DNA of 37,660 nt from G013214665 sp964649815 (lineage in GTDB: Bacteria; Pseudomonadota; Alphaproteobacteria; Rhodobacterales; Rhodobacteraceae). This document shows, one piece after another, positions 7,543 to 16,740 of the stretch. The position numbers and the translations under genes are program-made. Each line of letters begins with the position of its first letter. The first letter of the stretch is position 1. The stretch is taken from assembly GCA_964649815.1 (NCBI GenBank), contig CAZYQC010000030.1, positions 1 through 37,660 on the forward strand, given 5' to 3'. Under the pieces are notes generated by a model. The model was given only the letters and a program-made list of their open reading frames with translations. It made no database searches and was not told the origin of the DNA.

Positions 7543-8682
7543 TTGTCACGCATTGATCGCTATATGCTGTCCCAGCTATTGCTCCACTTCGCGTTTTTCG
7601 CGTTGGTGTTGGTTGCGATTTTTTGGATCAATCGGGCGGTTCAGCTTTTTGACCGCCTGATCGGGGATGGCCAATCGGCGCGGGTTTTCTTTGAATTCAC
7701 GATGCTGGGCTTGCCCAAGCTGATCACAAACGTCGTTCCCATCGCGGCCTTTGCAGGCAGTGTCTATGTGACCCATCGCATGAACAACGACAGCGAATTG
7801 ACCGTGATGCATGCCACCGGCTCTGGCCCCTGGCGTTTGGTCAGACCGGTCTTTGCCTACGGCCTGATCGTGGGGCTTTTTATGGCGAGCTTGATGCATT
7901 TCGCCGTGCCAGCCGCGCAAAAGCAACTCAGCAAACGCGAAATCGAGATCTCGCAAAACATCACCTCTCGCCTGCTCAGCGAAGGGGCTTTCCTCAGCCC
8001 AGCGCCCTCGGTCACGTTCTATACGCAATCCATCGATGATGAAGGTGTCCTCAAAAACGTCTTTCTCTCGGATCGGCGCCGCGCGGATCGCACCACCACC
8101 TATACGGCGCACGAAGCTTACCTCGTGCGGGAAGACGACGAATACACGTTGATCATGGTCGATGGTTTGGCGCAACAATTGGACACCGAAACCCGCCGCC
8201 TGTCGACAACCACATTCCGGGACTTTTCGTTTAACATCTCGGCGCTGATCTCATCAAACAGCGGCCCGTCGTCTTCGGTTAAAACCGCCAGCACCGGCAC
8301 ATTGCTTTTTGACTGGCCGGCCTTGTCCGAGGCGACCGGGTTTTCGCAAGGCTCCATCGCCGAAGAGGTACACAGCCGGTTTGCTCAGCCGCTCTTTGTG
8401 GTCGTGGCGGCTTTGGTTGGCTTTTCGACGTTGCTGATTGGCGGATATAGCCGCTTTGGCGTTTGGCGAGAGGTCATCATCGCCTTTGTGCTTTTGCTGG
8501 CCATCGACGGCATGCGCGGCGGGTTGATCGACGCTGTGCTCAAAGACGCGAACCTCTGGGCGATCATGTATATCCCCTCCACGCTGGGCGCCGTACTTGC
8601 CATCAGCATGCTGTCCTACGCCAGCAAACCGGCCTTCATACGACGCCTCACAGCGCGCAAACAGGCGGAGCCGGCATCATGA
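7543..8682 (+). CDS. lptF: LPS export permease LptF
   Basis: A 379-residue inner-membrane protein of the YjgP/YjgQ family. Three N-terminal helices, a periplasmic beta-jellyroll domain (about residues 120-270) and three C-terminal helices are apparent. With LptG and the ATPase LptB it extracts lipopolysaccharide from the inner membrane. The start is TTG at 7543 (SRIDRYM follows), which matches the usual LptF N terminus; the first in-frame ATG would cut seven residues. A possible promoter, TTTTCC (7473) with a 17-bp spacer and TACAGT (7496), lies in the pepA-lptF gap and is weak. The stop overlaps the lptG start by ATGA. Confidence 0.93.
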   Translation: MSRIDRYMLSQLLLHFAFFALVLVAIFWINRAVQLFDRLIGDGQSARVFFEFTMLGLPKLITNVVPIAAFAGSVYVTHRMNNDSELTVMHATGSGPWRLVRPVFAYGLIVGLFMASLMHFAVPAAQKQLSKREIEISQNITSRLLSEGAFLSPAPSVTFYTQSIDDEGVLKNVFLSDRRRADRTTTYTAHEAYLVREDDEYTLIMVDGLAQQLDTETRRLSTTTFRDFSFNISALISSNSGPSSSVKTASTGTLLFDWPALSEATGFSQGSIAEEVHSRFAQPLFVVVAALVGFSTLLIGGYSRFGVWREVIIAFVLLLAIDGMRGGLIDAVLKDANLWAIMYIPSTLGAVLAISMLSYASKPAFIRRLTARKQAEPAS

Positions 8683-9776
8683 TCCTGCATACGTATTTTG
8701 CGCGCCGTTTTTTGATGTCGTTCTTTGGATTGGGTGGCATCATGTTTTGCCTGATCTTCCTGGTCGACATGATCGAGCAGACGCGCCGCTATGCCAAGTT
8801 TGACCTCAGCATGGGCCAGATCGTCGGCCTGACAGTTTTGGAAGTGCCAAGCTCGATCAACCAAATCCTGCCTCTGATCGTGATCATCGCAACGGTGGCC
8901 TTGTTTGTCGCGCTGGCCCGCTCCTCCGAGTTGGTTGTCACCCGCGCCGCTGGACGCTCGGCCTTGCGCGCGTTGATTGCGCCATCTGTCATGGCCTTTC
9001 TCATTGGCGCCATCGCTGTTTCGATGCTGGGCCCGCTTGTGGCTGCGACCAGCAAACGGCACGCCGCCCTCAGCGAAAGCTATCGCAGCGGCGGGGCCTC
9101 GGCACTCGCCTTCTCCGAAGACGGTCTGTGGCTGCGACAAGGTGACGAAAACGGGCAAACGGTCATCCGTGCGGGCCGCTCAAACCCCGATGCATCGGTC
9201 CTCTTTTCGGTGACTTTTGTCATGTTCGGCCCCGACGGCGCGCCCACCCAAAGGATCGAAGCCGAAGAAGCCAGCCTGCAACCCCAGGGCTGGGTCTTGA
9301 GCCGCACAAAGCAATGGTCCCTGCAAGACACCCAAATCCCAGAGGTCGACGCGACCGAAGAAGACACGCTTGTCGTGCCGTCCTCGCTGACCGTAGATCG
9401 GATCCGCGAGAACCTTGGGCGCCCGTCCTCGGTGTCGATCTGGGACATGCAAAGTTTTATCGCCCAGCTCGAACTCTCTGGTTTTTCCTCGCGCGCGCAC
9501 CGCGTCTGGTATCAGTCCGAACTCGCCCGCCCCCTGTTTCTGACTGCAATGGTCCTAGTTGCAGCGTCATTCACAATGCGGCATACCAGATTTGGGGGAA
9601 CCGGCATTGCGGTTCTGGCTGCTGTACTGTTGGGGTTTGGTTTGTACTTCATTCGAAGCTTTGCCCAAATTCTTGGGGAAAACGGACAGATTCCCATTCT
9701 GTTGGCGGCATGGGCACCCCCCTTTGCCGCCTTGTTCCTGGCTTTGGGCCTCTTGTTACACGCTGAAGACGGCTAG
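8679..9776 (+). CDS. lptG: LPS export permease LptG
   Basis: The 365-residue product is the partner of LptF. Hydrophobic segments occur at about 15-35, 60-85 and 100-120, with a soluble domain between and three more helices at the C terminus. The family start HTYFARRFLMSFFG and the segment VTRAAGRSALRAL are visible. The chosen ATG at 8679 overlaps the lptF stop, and a much longer upstream reading frame lies inside lptF. Translation is probably coupled. Three bases separate its stop from the lptD start, so LPS export proteins of both membranes come from one transcript. Confidence 0.94.
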   Translation: MILHTYFARRFLMSFFGLGGIMFCLIFLVDMIEQTRRYAKFDLSMGQIVGLTVLEVPSSINQILPLIVIIATVALFVALARSSELVVTRAAGRSALRALIAPSVMAFLIGAIAVSMLGPLVAATSKRHAALSESYRSGGASALAFSEDGLWLRQGDENGQTVIRAGRSNPDASVLFSVTFVMFGPDGAPTQRIEAEEASLQPQGWVLSRTKQWSLQDTQIPEVDATEEDTLVVPSSLTVDRIRENLGRPSSVSIWDMQSFIAQLELSGFSSRAHRVWYQSELARPLFLTAMVLVAASFTMRHTRFGGTGIAVLAAVLLGFGLYFIRSFAQILGENGQIPILLAAWAPPFAALFLALGLLLHAEDG

Positions 9777-9779
9777 GGG

Positions 9780-11948
9780 ATGCGGGCGGTCAAACATATC
9801 TGCCTGTGGCTTATTGCACTGGTGCTGAGTGCGTCTCTTGGCTTGGCCCAAGCTGCCGACGCCCCGGCGGTGCTGGTGGCCGACGATATCCAACTCACAC
9901 GGGATCGAAAGCTGATCGCGACCGGAAATGTTGAGGCATTCCAAAACGGTCAAAAGCTGACGGCCTCGCGCATTCAATACGACCAAACGACAGGCGCGCT
10001 GCAAATTGAAGGCCCGCTTGTTCTGGACGACGGCAACAACACCGTTGTTCTTGCCGATCAGGCAGAGCTGGACGCAGGCTTTCAAAACGGCCTGCTAAAG
10101 GGTGCGCAGGTCGTTATCGACCAACAGCTGCAACTTGCCGCCGTCGAAATGAACCGCGTGGCAGGCCGCTATACCCAGCTCTATCGCGTGGCCGTCACCG
10201 CATGCCGCATTTGCGAAGATCCTGCGGCGCCCCCCTTATGGCAAATCCGCGCCTCGCGCGTCATTCACGATACGCAAACGCGGCAACTCTACTTTGACAA
10301 TGCCCAGCTGCGGGTGATGGGCCTGCCTATCCTCTACCTGCCGCGCCTGCGTCTTCCTGATCCAACCCTTGACCGGGCCACCGGCTTTCTGATCCCACGT
10401 TTTTTCACAACGTCCCAATTGGGAACCGGCATCAAGGTTCCCTACTTTATCAAGCTGGGCGACCATCGCGACGTGACGTTGACCCCGGTTTTGTCCGGCA
10501 ACACCCGCACGCTTGAATATCGCTACCGCCAGGCCTTTCGAAATGGGCGATTTGAGATCATCGGTGCCTATACGCGCGATGATCTACAACCCGGTGATAC
10601 GCGCGGATACGCCTTTGCCACCGGTTACTTTCACCTCAAGCGTGACTACGTCCTATCCTTTGACATCGAAGCCGTCTCTGACAACGCATACCTTGCGCAA
10701 TACGACTATTTGGGCAAAGACCGCCTCGACAGTGCCTTTTCCATCAGCCGCGCGCGGCGCGACCAATACGTAGCGGGCACCTTCATCAACTATCGCTCTT
10801 TGCGCGATGACGAAGACAATGAAACGATCCCGAACAATGTCATCGAAGCGATGTATGAACAGCGCGTGTTCCCGAGCGCGATGGGCGGAGAGCTGCGGTT
10901 CTCGGCGCTCGCGCATGCGCATGAACGCCCGTCCACATCGCTGGTCGATGGCCCCGACAGCGACACAATCGTGGATGGCCGCGATGTGCTGCGGGCCTCG
11001 GTCAACGCGGATTGGCGTCGGATGTGGACATCGCGCCAAGGTCTCCAGGTTCAAACACAGCTGGGCGCGGCGGCAGACGTCTTTAGCATCAAGCAAGACC
11101 CCGCCTACCCCGACACAGAGGCTGGCGTGACGCCTTACGCCTCGGTCAAGCTGCGCTATCCAATGGTCCGCCACAGCTCGAACGGCGTTGTTCATCACCT
11201 CGAGCCCGTGATGCAATTGGCCTGGGCAGGTGGCAGCGACCTTAGCGTCCCAAACGACGAAAGCACCCGCCCGGAATTTGACGAAGGCAACCTTTTGGCG
11301 TTGTCGCGCTTTCCTTCCGAAGACCGTCGCGAGCGTGGGCGCGCGCTGGCCTACGGTGTCACCTGGACCCGGATTGACCCCGCAGGTTGGGATGCGTCCC
11401 TCACCCTTGGTCAGGTCATTCGCAGCGAAAGCGAGCCAGACTTTACCGTCACCTCAGGGCTTGGCGGATCGACCTCGGATTTCCTCTTGGCGGGCGAGCT
11501 GCGCGTGCATTCAGGTCTGCGCCTGACCAGCCGAACGCTCTTTAACGACAGCCTGGACATCGCCAAAAGCGAATTCAGAGGCGATTGGAGCTACAACAAA
11601 ATCGGGCTTGGTGGATCTTATGTCTATCTTGGCGCCGATCCAGACGAAGACCGCCTCGAAGCCAACAGTGAACTGAACCTCACAGGGCGCTTTGCCTTGG
11701 ACAAAAACTGGCTCATCAGTGCGGGCACGCGCTATGATTTCGAAGATGGCCGAACGGCGACCGCTAACCTCGGTCTGGTTTACGAAAACGAATGCGTCCG
11801 CCTCGATCTGACGATCCTGAGGGAATACGCTGACAGCGCAAGTATTGAGCCCACGACGAATGTCGGGTTAACAGTTGGGTTAAACGGATTTGCCGGACGC
11901 TCTGGCAAGCACGGTCGCGCCCGGTCATGCAGTGCCATAACATTTTAA
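9780..11948 (+). CDS. lptD: LPS assembly outer-membrane protein LptD
   Basis: The 722-residue protein has a signal peptide ending near residue 25 (GLAQAAD). It then has an OstA/LptA-like jellyroll domain (about 30-150) and a long beta-barrel region with alternating hydrophobic patterns. LptD with LptE inserts LPS into the outer leaflet. Four cysteines stand in two pairs: Cys142 and Cys145 after the jellyroll, and two near the C terminus, the last at about residue 717. E. coli LptD also uses N- to C-terminal disulfides, so a similar requirement for disulfide formation is plausible. The start lies three bases after the lptG stop. Its folding chaperone surA follows. Confidence 0.93.
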   Translation: MRAVKHICLWLIALVLSASLGLAQAADAPAVLVADDIQLTRDRKLIATGNVEAFQNGQKLTASRIQYDQTTGALQIEGPLVLDDGNNTVVLADQAELDAGFQNGLLKGAQVVIDQQLQLAAVEMNRVAGRYTQLYRVAVTACRICEDPAAPPLWQIRASRVIHDTQTRQLYFDNAQLRVMGLPILYLPRLRLPDPTLDRATGFLIPRFFTTSQLGTGIKVPYFIKLGDHRDVTLTPVLSGNTRTLEYRYRQAFRNGRFEIIGAYTRDDLQPGDTRGYAFATGYFHLKRDYVLSFDIEAVSDNAYLAQYDYLGKDRLDSAFSISRARRDQYVAGTFINYRSLRDDEDNETIPNNVIEAMYEQRVFPSAMGGELRFSALAHAHERPSTSLVDGPDSDTIVDGRDVLRASVNADWRRMWTSRQGLQVQTQLGAAADVFSIKQDPAYPDTEAGVTPYASVKLRYPMVRHSSNGVVHHLEPVMQLAWAGGSDLSVPNDESTRPEFDEGNLLALSRFPSEDRRERGRALAYGVTWTRIDPAGWDASLTLGQVIRSESEPDFTVTSGLGGSTSDFLLAGELRVHSGLRLTSRTLFNDSLDIAKSEFRGDWSYNKIGLGGSYVYLGADPDEDRLEANSELNLTGRFALDKNWLISAGTRYDFEDGRTATANLGLVYENECVRLDLTILREYADSASIEPTTNVGLTVGLNGFAGRSGKHGRARSCSAITF

Positions 11949-11966
11949 TCAGAGGCCAAACGAGCA

Positions 11967-13175
11967 ATGAGACATCTAATTCAAACGTTTCTGGCAATCT
12001 GCGCTTTGGCCTTGCCTGCGGCGGCGCAGGGGCTTTTTGATCCTGCCGCGCGCGTCGATGATGCCATCATCACCGAATACGAAGTCCAGCAGCGCATGCG
12101 CTTTTTGCAGGTGCTCAATGCCCCCGGCGCCTCGCGCGAGGCGGCTTTGGAGGCGTTGATTGACGACCGCCTGCGCCTGCGGGCGGCATCGACCGTCGGT
12201 TTGTCCATCACCGAAGAAGGTCTGGCCGAGGGGCTGTCTGACTTTGCCGCGCGCGGCAACCTGTCGACCGAAGACTTTGTCGCCTCTCTCGAACGCGCCG
12301 GCATTGCGCGCGAAACCTTTCGCGACTTTGTTCAGGTAAACATCGTCTGGCGCGATCTGATCCGCGCGAGATACGGCAACCGGGTGCGCATTTCCGAGGA
12401 AGAAATCGACCGCGCCTTGGCCGAAACGGCAACCGGCTCGAACATCCGCGTGCTGCTGAGCGAAATCATCATGCCCGCCCCCGCGCCGCGCGCAGCTGAA
12501 GTGATGGCGCGCGCAGAAGAGATCAGCCAAACCCGCTCAGAGGCGCAATTCTCCAGCTATGCCAGACGCTTTTCTGCGACAGCCTCGCGCGGACGCGGCG
12601 GGCGCCTGCCCTGGACGCCTCTGGCGAACCTCCCGCCGCAATTGCGCCCGCTTTTGCTGAGCCTCAGCATCGGTGAAGTAACCCAACCCATTTCGATCCC
12701 CAATGCTGTCGCGCTCTTTCAATTGCGCGGCATCGAAGAAACCGGTGCAGCGCCCAGCGATTATGCGGCCGTTGAATATGCGGCCTATTACCTGCCTGGT
12801 GGCCGGTCGGACACGGCCCTCGCCCAAGCTGCTAAAATCGCCGACAGCGTCGATGTCTGCGATGACCTATATGGCGTGGCCAAAGGCCAGCCAGAAGAGG
12901 TGCTGGAACGGACCACACTGCCGCCAGCCGAGATCCCCAACGACATTGCCATCGAACTGGCCAAACTTGACCCGGGCGAAGTCTCCACCGCGCTCACCCG
13001 GTCCAATGGTGAAACGCTGGTCTTCCTCATGCTCTGCGGTCGAACGGCTGTTATCGAAGAAGAGGCCGACCGAGAAGCCGTTGCACGCAATCTGCGCAAC
13101 AGCCGCTTGACCGCCTTTGCCGACAGTCTGCTCGAAGAGCTTCGGTCTTCGTCGACCATCACTGTCTTCGAATGA
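11967..13175 (+). CDS. surA: SurA-like periplasmic chaperone / peptidyl-prolyl isomerase
   Basis: The 402-residue product has a signal peptide with a cleavage site near residue 20 (PAAAQG). A SurA N-terminal chaperone region (about 25-155) is followed by one recognisable parvulin domain (about 160-260, with FSATASRGRGGRLPW) and a C-terminal helical part. SurA guides unfolded outer-membrane proteins, LptD in particular, to the BAM complex. A second parvulin domain is not evident, as is common in alphaproteobacteria. The position between lptD and pdxA matches the E. coli lptD-surA-pdxA-rsmA order. The stop overlaps the pdxA start. Confidence 0.87.
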   Translation: MRHLIQTFLAICALALPAAAQGLFDPAARVDDAIITEYEVQQRMRFLQVLNAPGASREAALEALIDDRLRLRAASTVGLSITEEGLAEGLSDFAARGNLSTEDFVASLERAGIARETFRDFVQVNIVWRDLIRARYGNRVRISEEEIDRALAETATGSNIRVLLSEIIMPAPAPRAAEVMARAEEISQTRSEAQFSSYARRFSATASRGRGGRLPWTPLANLPPQLRPLLLSLSIGEVTQPISIPNAVALFQLRGIEETGAAPSDYAAVEYAAYYLPGGRSDTALAQAAKIADSVDVCDDLYGVAKGQPEEVLERTTLPPAEIPNDIAIELAKLDPGEVSTALTRSNGETLVFLMLCGRTAVIEEEADREAVARNLRNSRLTAFADSLLEELRSSSTITVFE

Positions 13176-14143
13176 CGCCACCCATCGCCATTTCCTGCGG
13201 CGATCCCGCCGGAATCGGCCCAGAGATCGCAGCAAAAGCCTGGAGCGCCCTGCGCGACACGATACCGATGCTCTGGCTGGGCGATCCGACGCATCTGCCC
13301 ACAGGCACGCCCATCGCAGTGATCTCCGATCCGATGCAGGCGACCTCTGTTGGGTCAGACGCCTTGCCCGTTTTGCCAATCCCTTTCGCCGATGCCGTCA
13401 CGCCGGGCACTCCGTCTCTTGGCAATGCGCCTGGGGTCATTTCCGCCATTGAAACCGGCGTGCAGCTGGTCAAATCCGGTGCGGCCTCGGCGCTTTGCAC
13501 AGCACCCATCAGCAAAGAAGTTCTGATCGACGGTGCCGCGTTTGCCTATCCGGGCCACACCGAATTTCTTGAGGCACTCGCAGGCCCCGGCGCGCGTTCG
13601 GTGATGATGCTTGCCTCAGATCAATTGCGCGTGGTGCCCACCACCATCCACATTCCGCTCTCGGAGGTGCCAAAGCACCTGACGCCTGCGCTGTTGCGCG
13701 CAACGATCGAGATTGTTGACCGCGATCTGCGCAAATGGTTTGACCTGCCCGCGCCGCGGCTGGCCGTTGTCGGGCTGAACCCGCATGCAGGCGAAAACGG
13801 CAAACTTGGCCGGGAAGAGGTCGACTGGATGCGCGCCTTGGTTCACGACGTCGCGGGCGAAGGCATCGACGTCTCTGGGCCCTGGCCCGGCGATACGATG
13901 TTTCACGCCACCGCGCGCAAAGGCTACGACGCGGCCATCGCGATGTACCATGACCAGGCCTTGATCCCCATCAAAACGCTGGATTTCGACAAAGGGGTGA
14001 ACGTCACACTGGGCCTACCCTTTATCCGCACCTCGCCAGATCACGGCACGGCCTTTGACATTGCCGGCCAGAACATCGCCAACCCAACCAGCATGGTCGA
14101 AGCGCTGAAGCTCGCGTGGCGCATGGCCGGCGGTGGTGCCTAG
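13172..14143 (+). CDS. pdxA: 4-hydroxythreonine-4-phosphate dehydrogenase
   Basis: PdxA oxidises 4-phosphohydroxy-L-threonine in the DXP-dependent vitamin B6 pathway. The 323-residue protein begins PPIAISCGDPAGIGPE, the family hallmark. It contains the metal-site histidines in GHTE, HIPL and AMYHDQALIPIK, and a SPDHGTAFD motif near the C terminus. Length is normal. The ATG overlaps the surA stop (ATGA), and rsmA begins two bases after its own stop. Confidence 0.96.
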   Translation: MTPPIAISCGDPAGIGPEIAAKAWSALRDTIPMLWLGDPTHLPTGTPIAVISDPMQATSVGSDALPVLPIPFADAVTPGTPSLGNAPGVISAIETGVQLVKSGAASALCTAPISKEVLIDGAAFAYPGHTEFLEALAGPGARSVMMLASDQLRVVPTTIHIPLSEVPKHLTPALLRATIEIVDRDLRKWFDLPAPRLAVVGLNPHAGENGKLGREEVDWMRALVHDVAGEGIDVSGPWPGDTMFHATARKGYDAAIAMYHDQALIPIKTLDFDKGVNVTLGLPFIRTSPDHGTAFDIAGQNIANPTSMVEALKLAWRMAGGGA

Positions 14144-14145
14144 AT

Positions 14146-15003
14146 TTGGCTGCTATTGACACCCTTCCCCCGCTGCGCGCCGTTATCGCGACGCACCAGC
14201 TCTCGGCGAAAAAGACGCTGGGGCAGAACTTTTTGCTCGACCTCAATCTGACGGCCAAGATTGCGCGCCAGGCCGGTGATCTGACCGGCTGTGATGTCCT
14301 TGAAATCGGCCCCGGACCGGGCGGTCTGACCCGTGGGCTCTTGGCCGAAGGTGCGCGCCATGTGCTTGCCATTGAAAAAGACGAACGATGCCTGCCCGCC
14401 TTGGCAGAGATTTCCGAGGCCTACCCGAACCGATTGACGGTCCTGTCAGGTGACGCGCTAGAAATCGACCCGCTTGTGCATCTAACCCCGCCGATCCGCA
14501 TCGCGGCCAACCTGCCCTACAACGTTGGTACGGAACTGTTGGTCCGCTGGCTGACACCACCAACCTGGCCACCTTTTTGGCAAAGCCTGACGCTCATGTT
14601 TCAAAGAGAGGTGGCGCAACGGATTGTCGCCGCCCCCGGCAGCAAAGCATACGGGCGACTGGCGGTTTTGGCCCAGTGGCGCAGCGATGCGCGCATAGCG
14701 CTTTCGCTTCCGCCCGAGGCGTTCACGCCACCCCCAAAGGTATCGAGCGCGGTTGTCCATCTGACTGCCCTGCCCGAGCCACGCTTTCCAGCCGATCCCA
14801 AGACCTTGTCGTCGATCGTCGCCACTGCCTTTAACCAACGGCGCAAAATGCTGCGCGCGTCTCTCAAAGGCGTATCGCCCGAGATCGAGGATATTCTGCG
14901 CACGGCAGGCATAAAGCCAACGGACCGCGCCGAAACAGTCTCGGTCGAGGCGTTTTGCAGCTTGGCCCGCGCCGCAGACGCCGCCCGCGCCGCAAACAGC
15001 TAG
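14146..15003 (+). CDS. rsmA: 16S rRNA (adenine1518-N6/adenine1519-N6)-dimethyltransferase
   Basis: RsmA (KsgA) dimethylates two adjacent adenines near the 3' end of 16S rRNA late in 30S assembly. Motifs are LGQNFLLD (25-32), the SAM-binding EIGPGPGG (53-60) and the catalytic NLPY (122-125). The start is read as TTG at 14146, giving MAAIDTLPPLR, because relatives of this group begin with the AID-LPPLR segment. An ATG at 14116 would add ten unrelated residues inside pdxA. The resulting 286 residues fit the family. It is the last gene of the lptF-rsmA run. Confidence 0.95.
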   Translation: MAAIDTLPPLRAVIATHQLSAKKTLGQNFLLDLNLTAKIARQAGDLTGCDVLEIGPGPGGLTRGLLAEGARHVLAIEKDERCLPALAEISEAYPNRLTVLSGDALEIDPLVHLTPPIRIAANLPYNVGTELLVRWLTPPTWPPFWQSLTLMFQREVAQRIVAAPGSKAYGRLAVLAQWRSDARIALSLPPEAFTPPPKVSSAVVHLTALPEPRFPADPKTLSSIVATAFNQRRKMLRASLKGVSPEIEDILRTAGIKPTDRAETVSVEAFCSLARAADAARAANS

Positions 15004-15120
15004 GCCAATCGCGGCCCCGCAGATCGTGTGGACCAATAGGTCAACACGCGACCATCGGGCCGCGGGCGCCAACCCAACTTGGACGATTTAGGATGTTTGC
15101 AGATCAGCCGCCCGAGGGGA

Positions 15121-15687
15121 TCACTCAGCCGCCTCAGCCGGACCATCGCTGTCGCCATCCGCTGCTTCTGCTGCGGCGGGTGCGTCGGCTGCGACAGGCT
15201 CTGCCTTGGGCTTGCGTGACCGGCTCTTGCGCGGCTTGGGCTGATTTTCCGGCGTTCCGACCAGACCTGCATCGCCTGCAGGTTCCCCGTCCGACGCCTC
15301 TGCCACCGTTTCGGGCGCTTCTGCGTCGTCGCTGGCAGGTGCATTTGATTCCGCTTCTTGCCGCGCCGCACGTTCCCGATCACGCTCTGCCTGACGCTCT
15401 CGGTTCTGCTTTTCCTGCTCTTCCCGGCGGGCTTCCATTTCTTTCTGAGCTTCGCCCAAAAGACGCAGGTAATGTTCCGCATGCTGCTGGAAATTCTCAG
15501 CCGCCACCCGGTCGTTCGACAATTGCGCATCGCGGGCAAGCTGATTGTACTTGTCGATGATCTGCTGCGGCGTGCCGCGCACTTTTCCTTCGGGACCGGA
15601 ACTATCGAAAACCCGATTGATGACGTTACCACCGGACTGACGGTTACGATTGTTCTTTGATCTAGAACGAGACCTGGATGATTTCAT
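15121..15687 (-). CDS. DUF4167 domain protein, basic and low-complexity
   Basis: The 188-residue product starts with a very basic stretch (KSSRSRSRSKNNRN). It carries the conserved DUF4167 block from about residue 17 to 75 (NVINRVFDSSGPEGKVRGTPQQ, then KYNQLARDAQLSNDRVAAENF). It continues as a charged helix and ends in an Ala/Glu/Asp-rich tail with a basic KPRKSRSRKPK patch. The function is not known; the basic ends suggest nucleic acid or ribosome binding, which is inference. It lies downstream of prfA and prmC, a layout usual in alphaproteobacteria. A 216-base gap with a structured leader separates it from prmC, so it probably also has its own promoter. Confidence 0.88.
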   Translation of the reverse strand: MKSSRSRSRSKNNRNRQSGGNVINRVFDSSGPEGKVRGTPQQIIDKYNQLARDAQLSNDRVAAENFQQHAEHYLRLLGEAQKEMEARREEQEKQNRERQAERDRERAARQEAESNAPASDDAEAPETVAEASDGEPAGDAGLVGTPENQPKPRKSRSRKPKAEPVAADAPAAAEAADGDSDGPAEAAE

Positions 15688-15718
15688 GAAGCAGCTATGC
15701 CTTCGTGCTTGCTTTTTT

Positions 15719-15762
15719 GATCTGTGCGCCTGAACCCCAGTTCAGTCAGCGGCACATAGATC
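15719..15762 (-). other. Long hairpin in the 5' leader of the DUF4167 gene
   Basis: On the minus strand the 44 bases from 15762 to 15719 fold into a stacked hairpin. The outer stem is GATCT/AGATC, then GTGC/GCAC and GC/GC with small bulges. A 6-bp apical stem, CTGAAC/GTTCAG, closes a TGGG loop. Six A follow on the minus strand. It ends 31 bases before the start codon, so it would sit in the mRNA leader close to the ribosome binding site. Confidence 0.6.
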
Positions 15763-15818
15763 GCTTTTGGCTTAAACCATGCGGCAGAGCTCACGCTCAT
15801 CGCCTGCGCGGTATACGT

Positions 15819-15847
15819 GACTAAACATGCCGCTCGCGCAACGGCAA
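15819..15847 (-). promoter_or_regulatory. Putative promoter of the DUF4167 gene
   Basis: On the minus strand TTGCCG (15847-15842) and TTAGTC (15824-15819) are 17 bp apart. A start near 15812 would give a leader of about 125 bases containing the hairpin at 15719-15762. Confidence 0.35.
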
Positions 15848-15903
15848 GGGGTTTTCGGCAAAATTTGCGGTTTTGCGCTTGTTTTTGCGTGTTTGTGACC
15901 TTG

Positions 15904-16740
15904 CTACGCCGGTCCTTTGGCCAAGATCACCCGATCGCGCCCGCCCAGATCACACAGACAGGACACCTCGCCCCAGCCGGCTTGGGCAAAAATCTGGGTG
16001 ACCACGTCTTTCTGTTGCCAGCCGATCTCGACCAGAACACGCCCCGAAGGCTCAAGATAGTCCTGCGCGGCCCCGGCAATCGTCCGGTAAGCCGAGAGGC
16101 CGTCGCCCTCGTCCGTCAACGCCATGCGCGGTTCATGCTCGCGCAATTCGGGCGCAACCTCTTCCATTTCCGAGGCCGCCAGATAGGGCGGGTTCGCCAC
16201 GATCAGATCGAAACGCCCCTCGACCAGCGCGAACCAATTCCCTTGCAGGATGTCCGCGCGTTTATGCACCCGATGCAAAACCGCATTGGCCGAGGCTTGC
16301 AAACAGGCAGCAGCACTTAAATCGACGCCCAGCCCCACGGCTTCTTGGTTTTCGCTCAAAAGCGTCACCAAAATGGCCCCTGACCCAACGCCCAGGTCCA
16401 GGACCCGCGCAAATGGCGCCGAGAGGGCTGCTTCGATCAAGGTTTCCGTCTCGGGCCGCGGATCAAGCACGTCGCGCGACACTTTGAACCGCCGTCCGTA
16501 AAACTCGCGCTCGCCCACCAGATGACTGACCGGCACCCGGATCGCACGCAAGGAAATCAACTGATCGTAACGCTCTTCGATATCCTCGGAAATCGCCTCG
16601 GGCGCGATCAATGTGACCCGCGCAGCATCGACCTTGGCGGCATGCGCCAGCAAAATCCGCGCGTCTCGCGCCGGGTCCGGCACGCCTGCCGCCCGCAGCC
16701 GCGCTGTTGCGGCCACCATCGCTTCGGCGGCGGTCATCAT
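15904..16740 (-). CDS. prmC: Release factor glutamine methyltransferase
   Basis: PrmC methylates the glutamine of the GGQ motif in class I release factors, here that of the adjacent prfA product. The 278-residue protein has the helical N-terminal domain, the SAM motif LDLGVGSGAI (114-123) and the catalytic NPPY (183-186). The VLDPRPETE segment before the SAM motif is also typical. The start overlaps the prfA stop by four bases (ATGA), so enzyme and substrate are co-translated. A second Met directly follows the first. Confidence 0.96.
   Translation of the reverse strand: MMTAAEAMVAATARLRAAGVPDPARDARILLAHAAKVDAARVTLIAPEAISEDIEERYDQLISLRAIRVPVSHLVGEREFYGRRFKVSRDVLDPRPETETLIEAALSAPFARVLDLGVGSGAILVTLLSENQEAVGLGVDLSAAACLQASANAVLHRVHKRADILQGNWFALVEGRFDLIVANPPYLAASEMEEVAPELREHEPRMALTDEGDGLSAYRTIAGAAQDYLEPSGRVLVEIGWQQKDVVTQIFAQAGWGEVSCLCDLGGRDRVILAKGPA

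Noticed and set aside
15004..15120. The gap between rsmA and the DUF4167 gene as a possible RNA gene
   Set aside because: I find no tRNA-like or strong hairpin structure there, and the overlapping open frames look like shadows.
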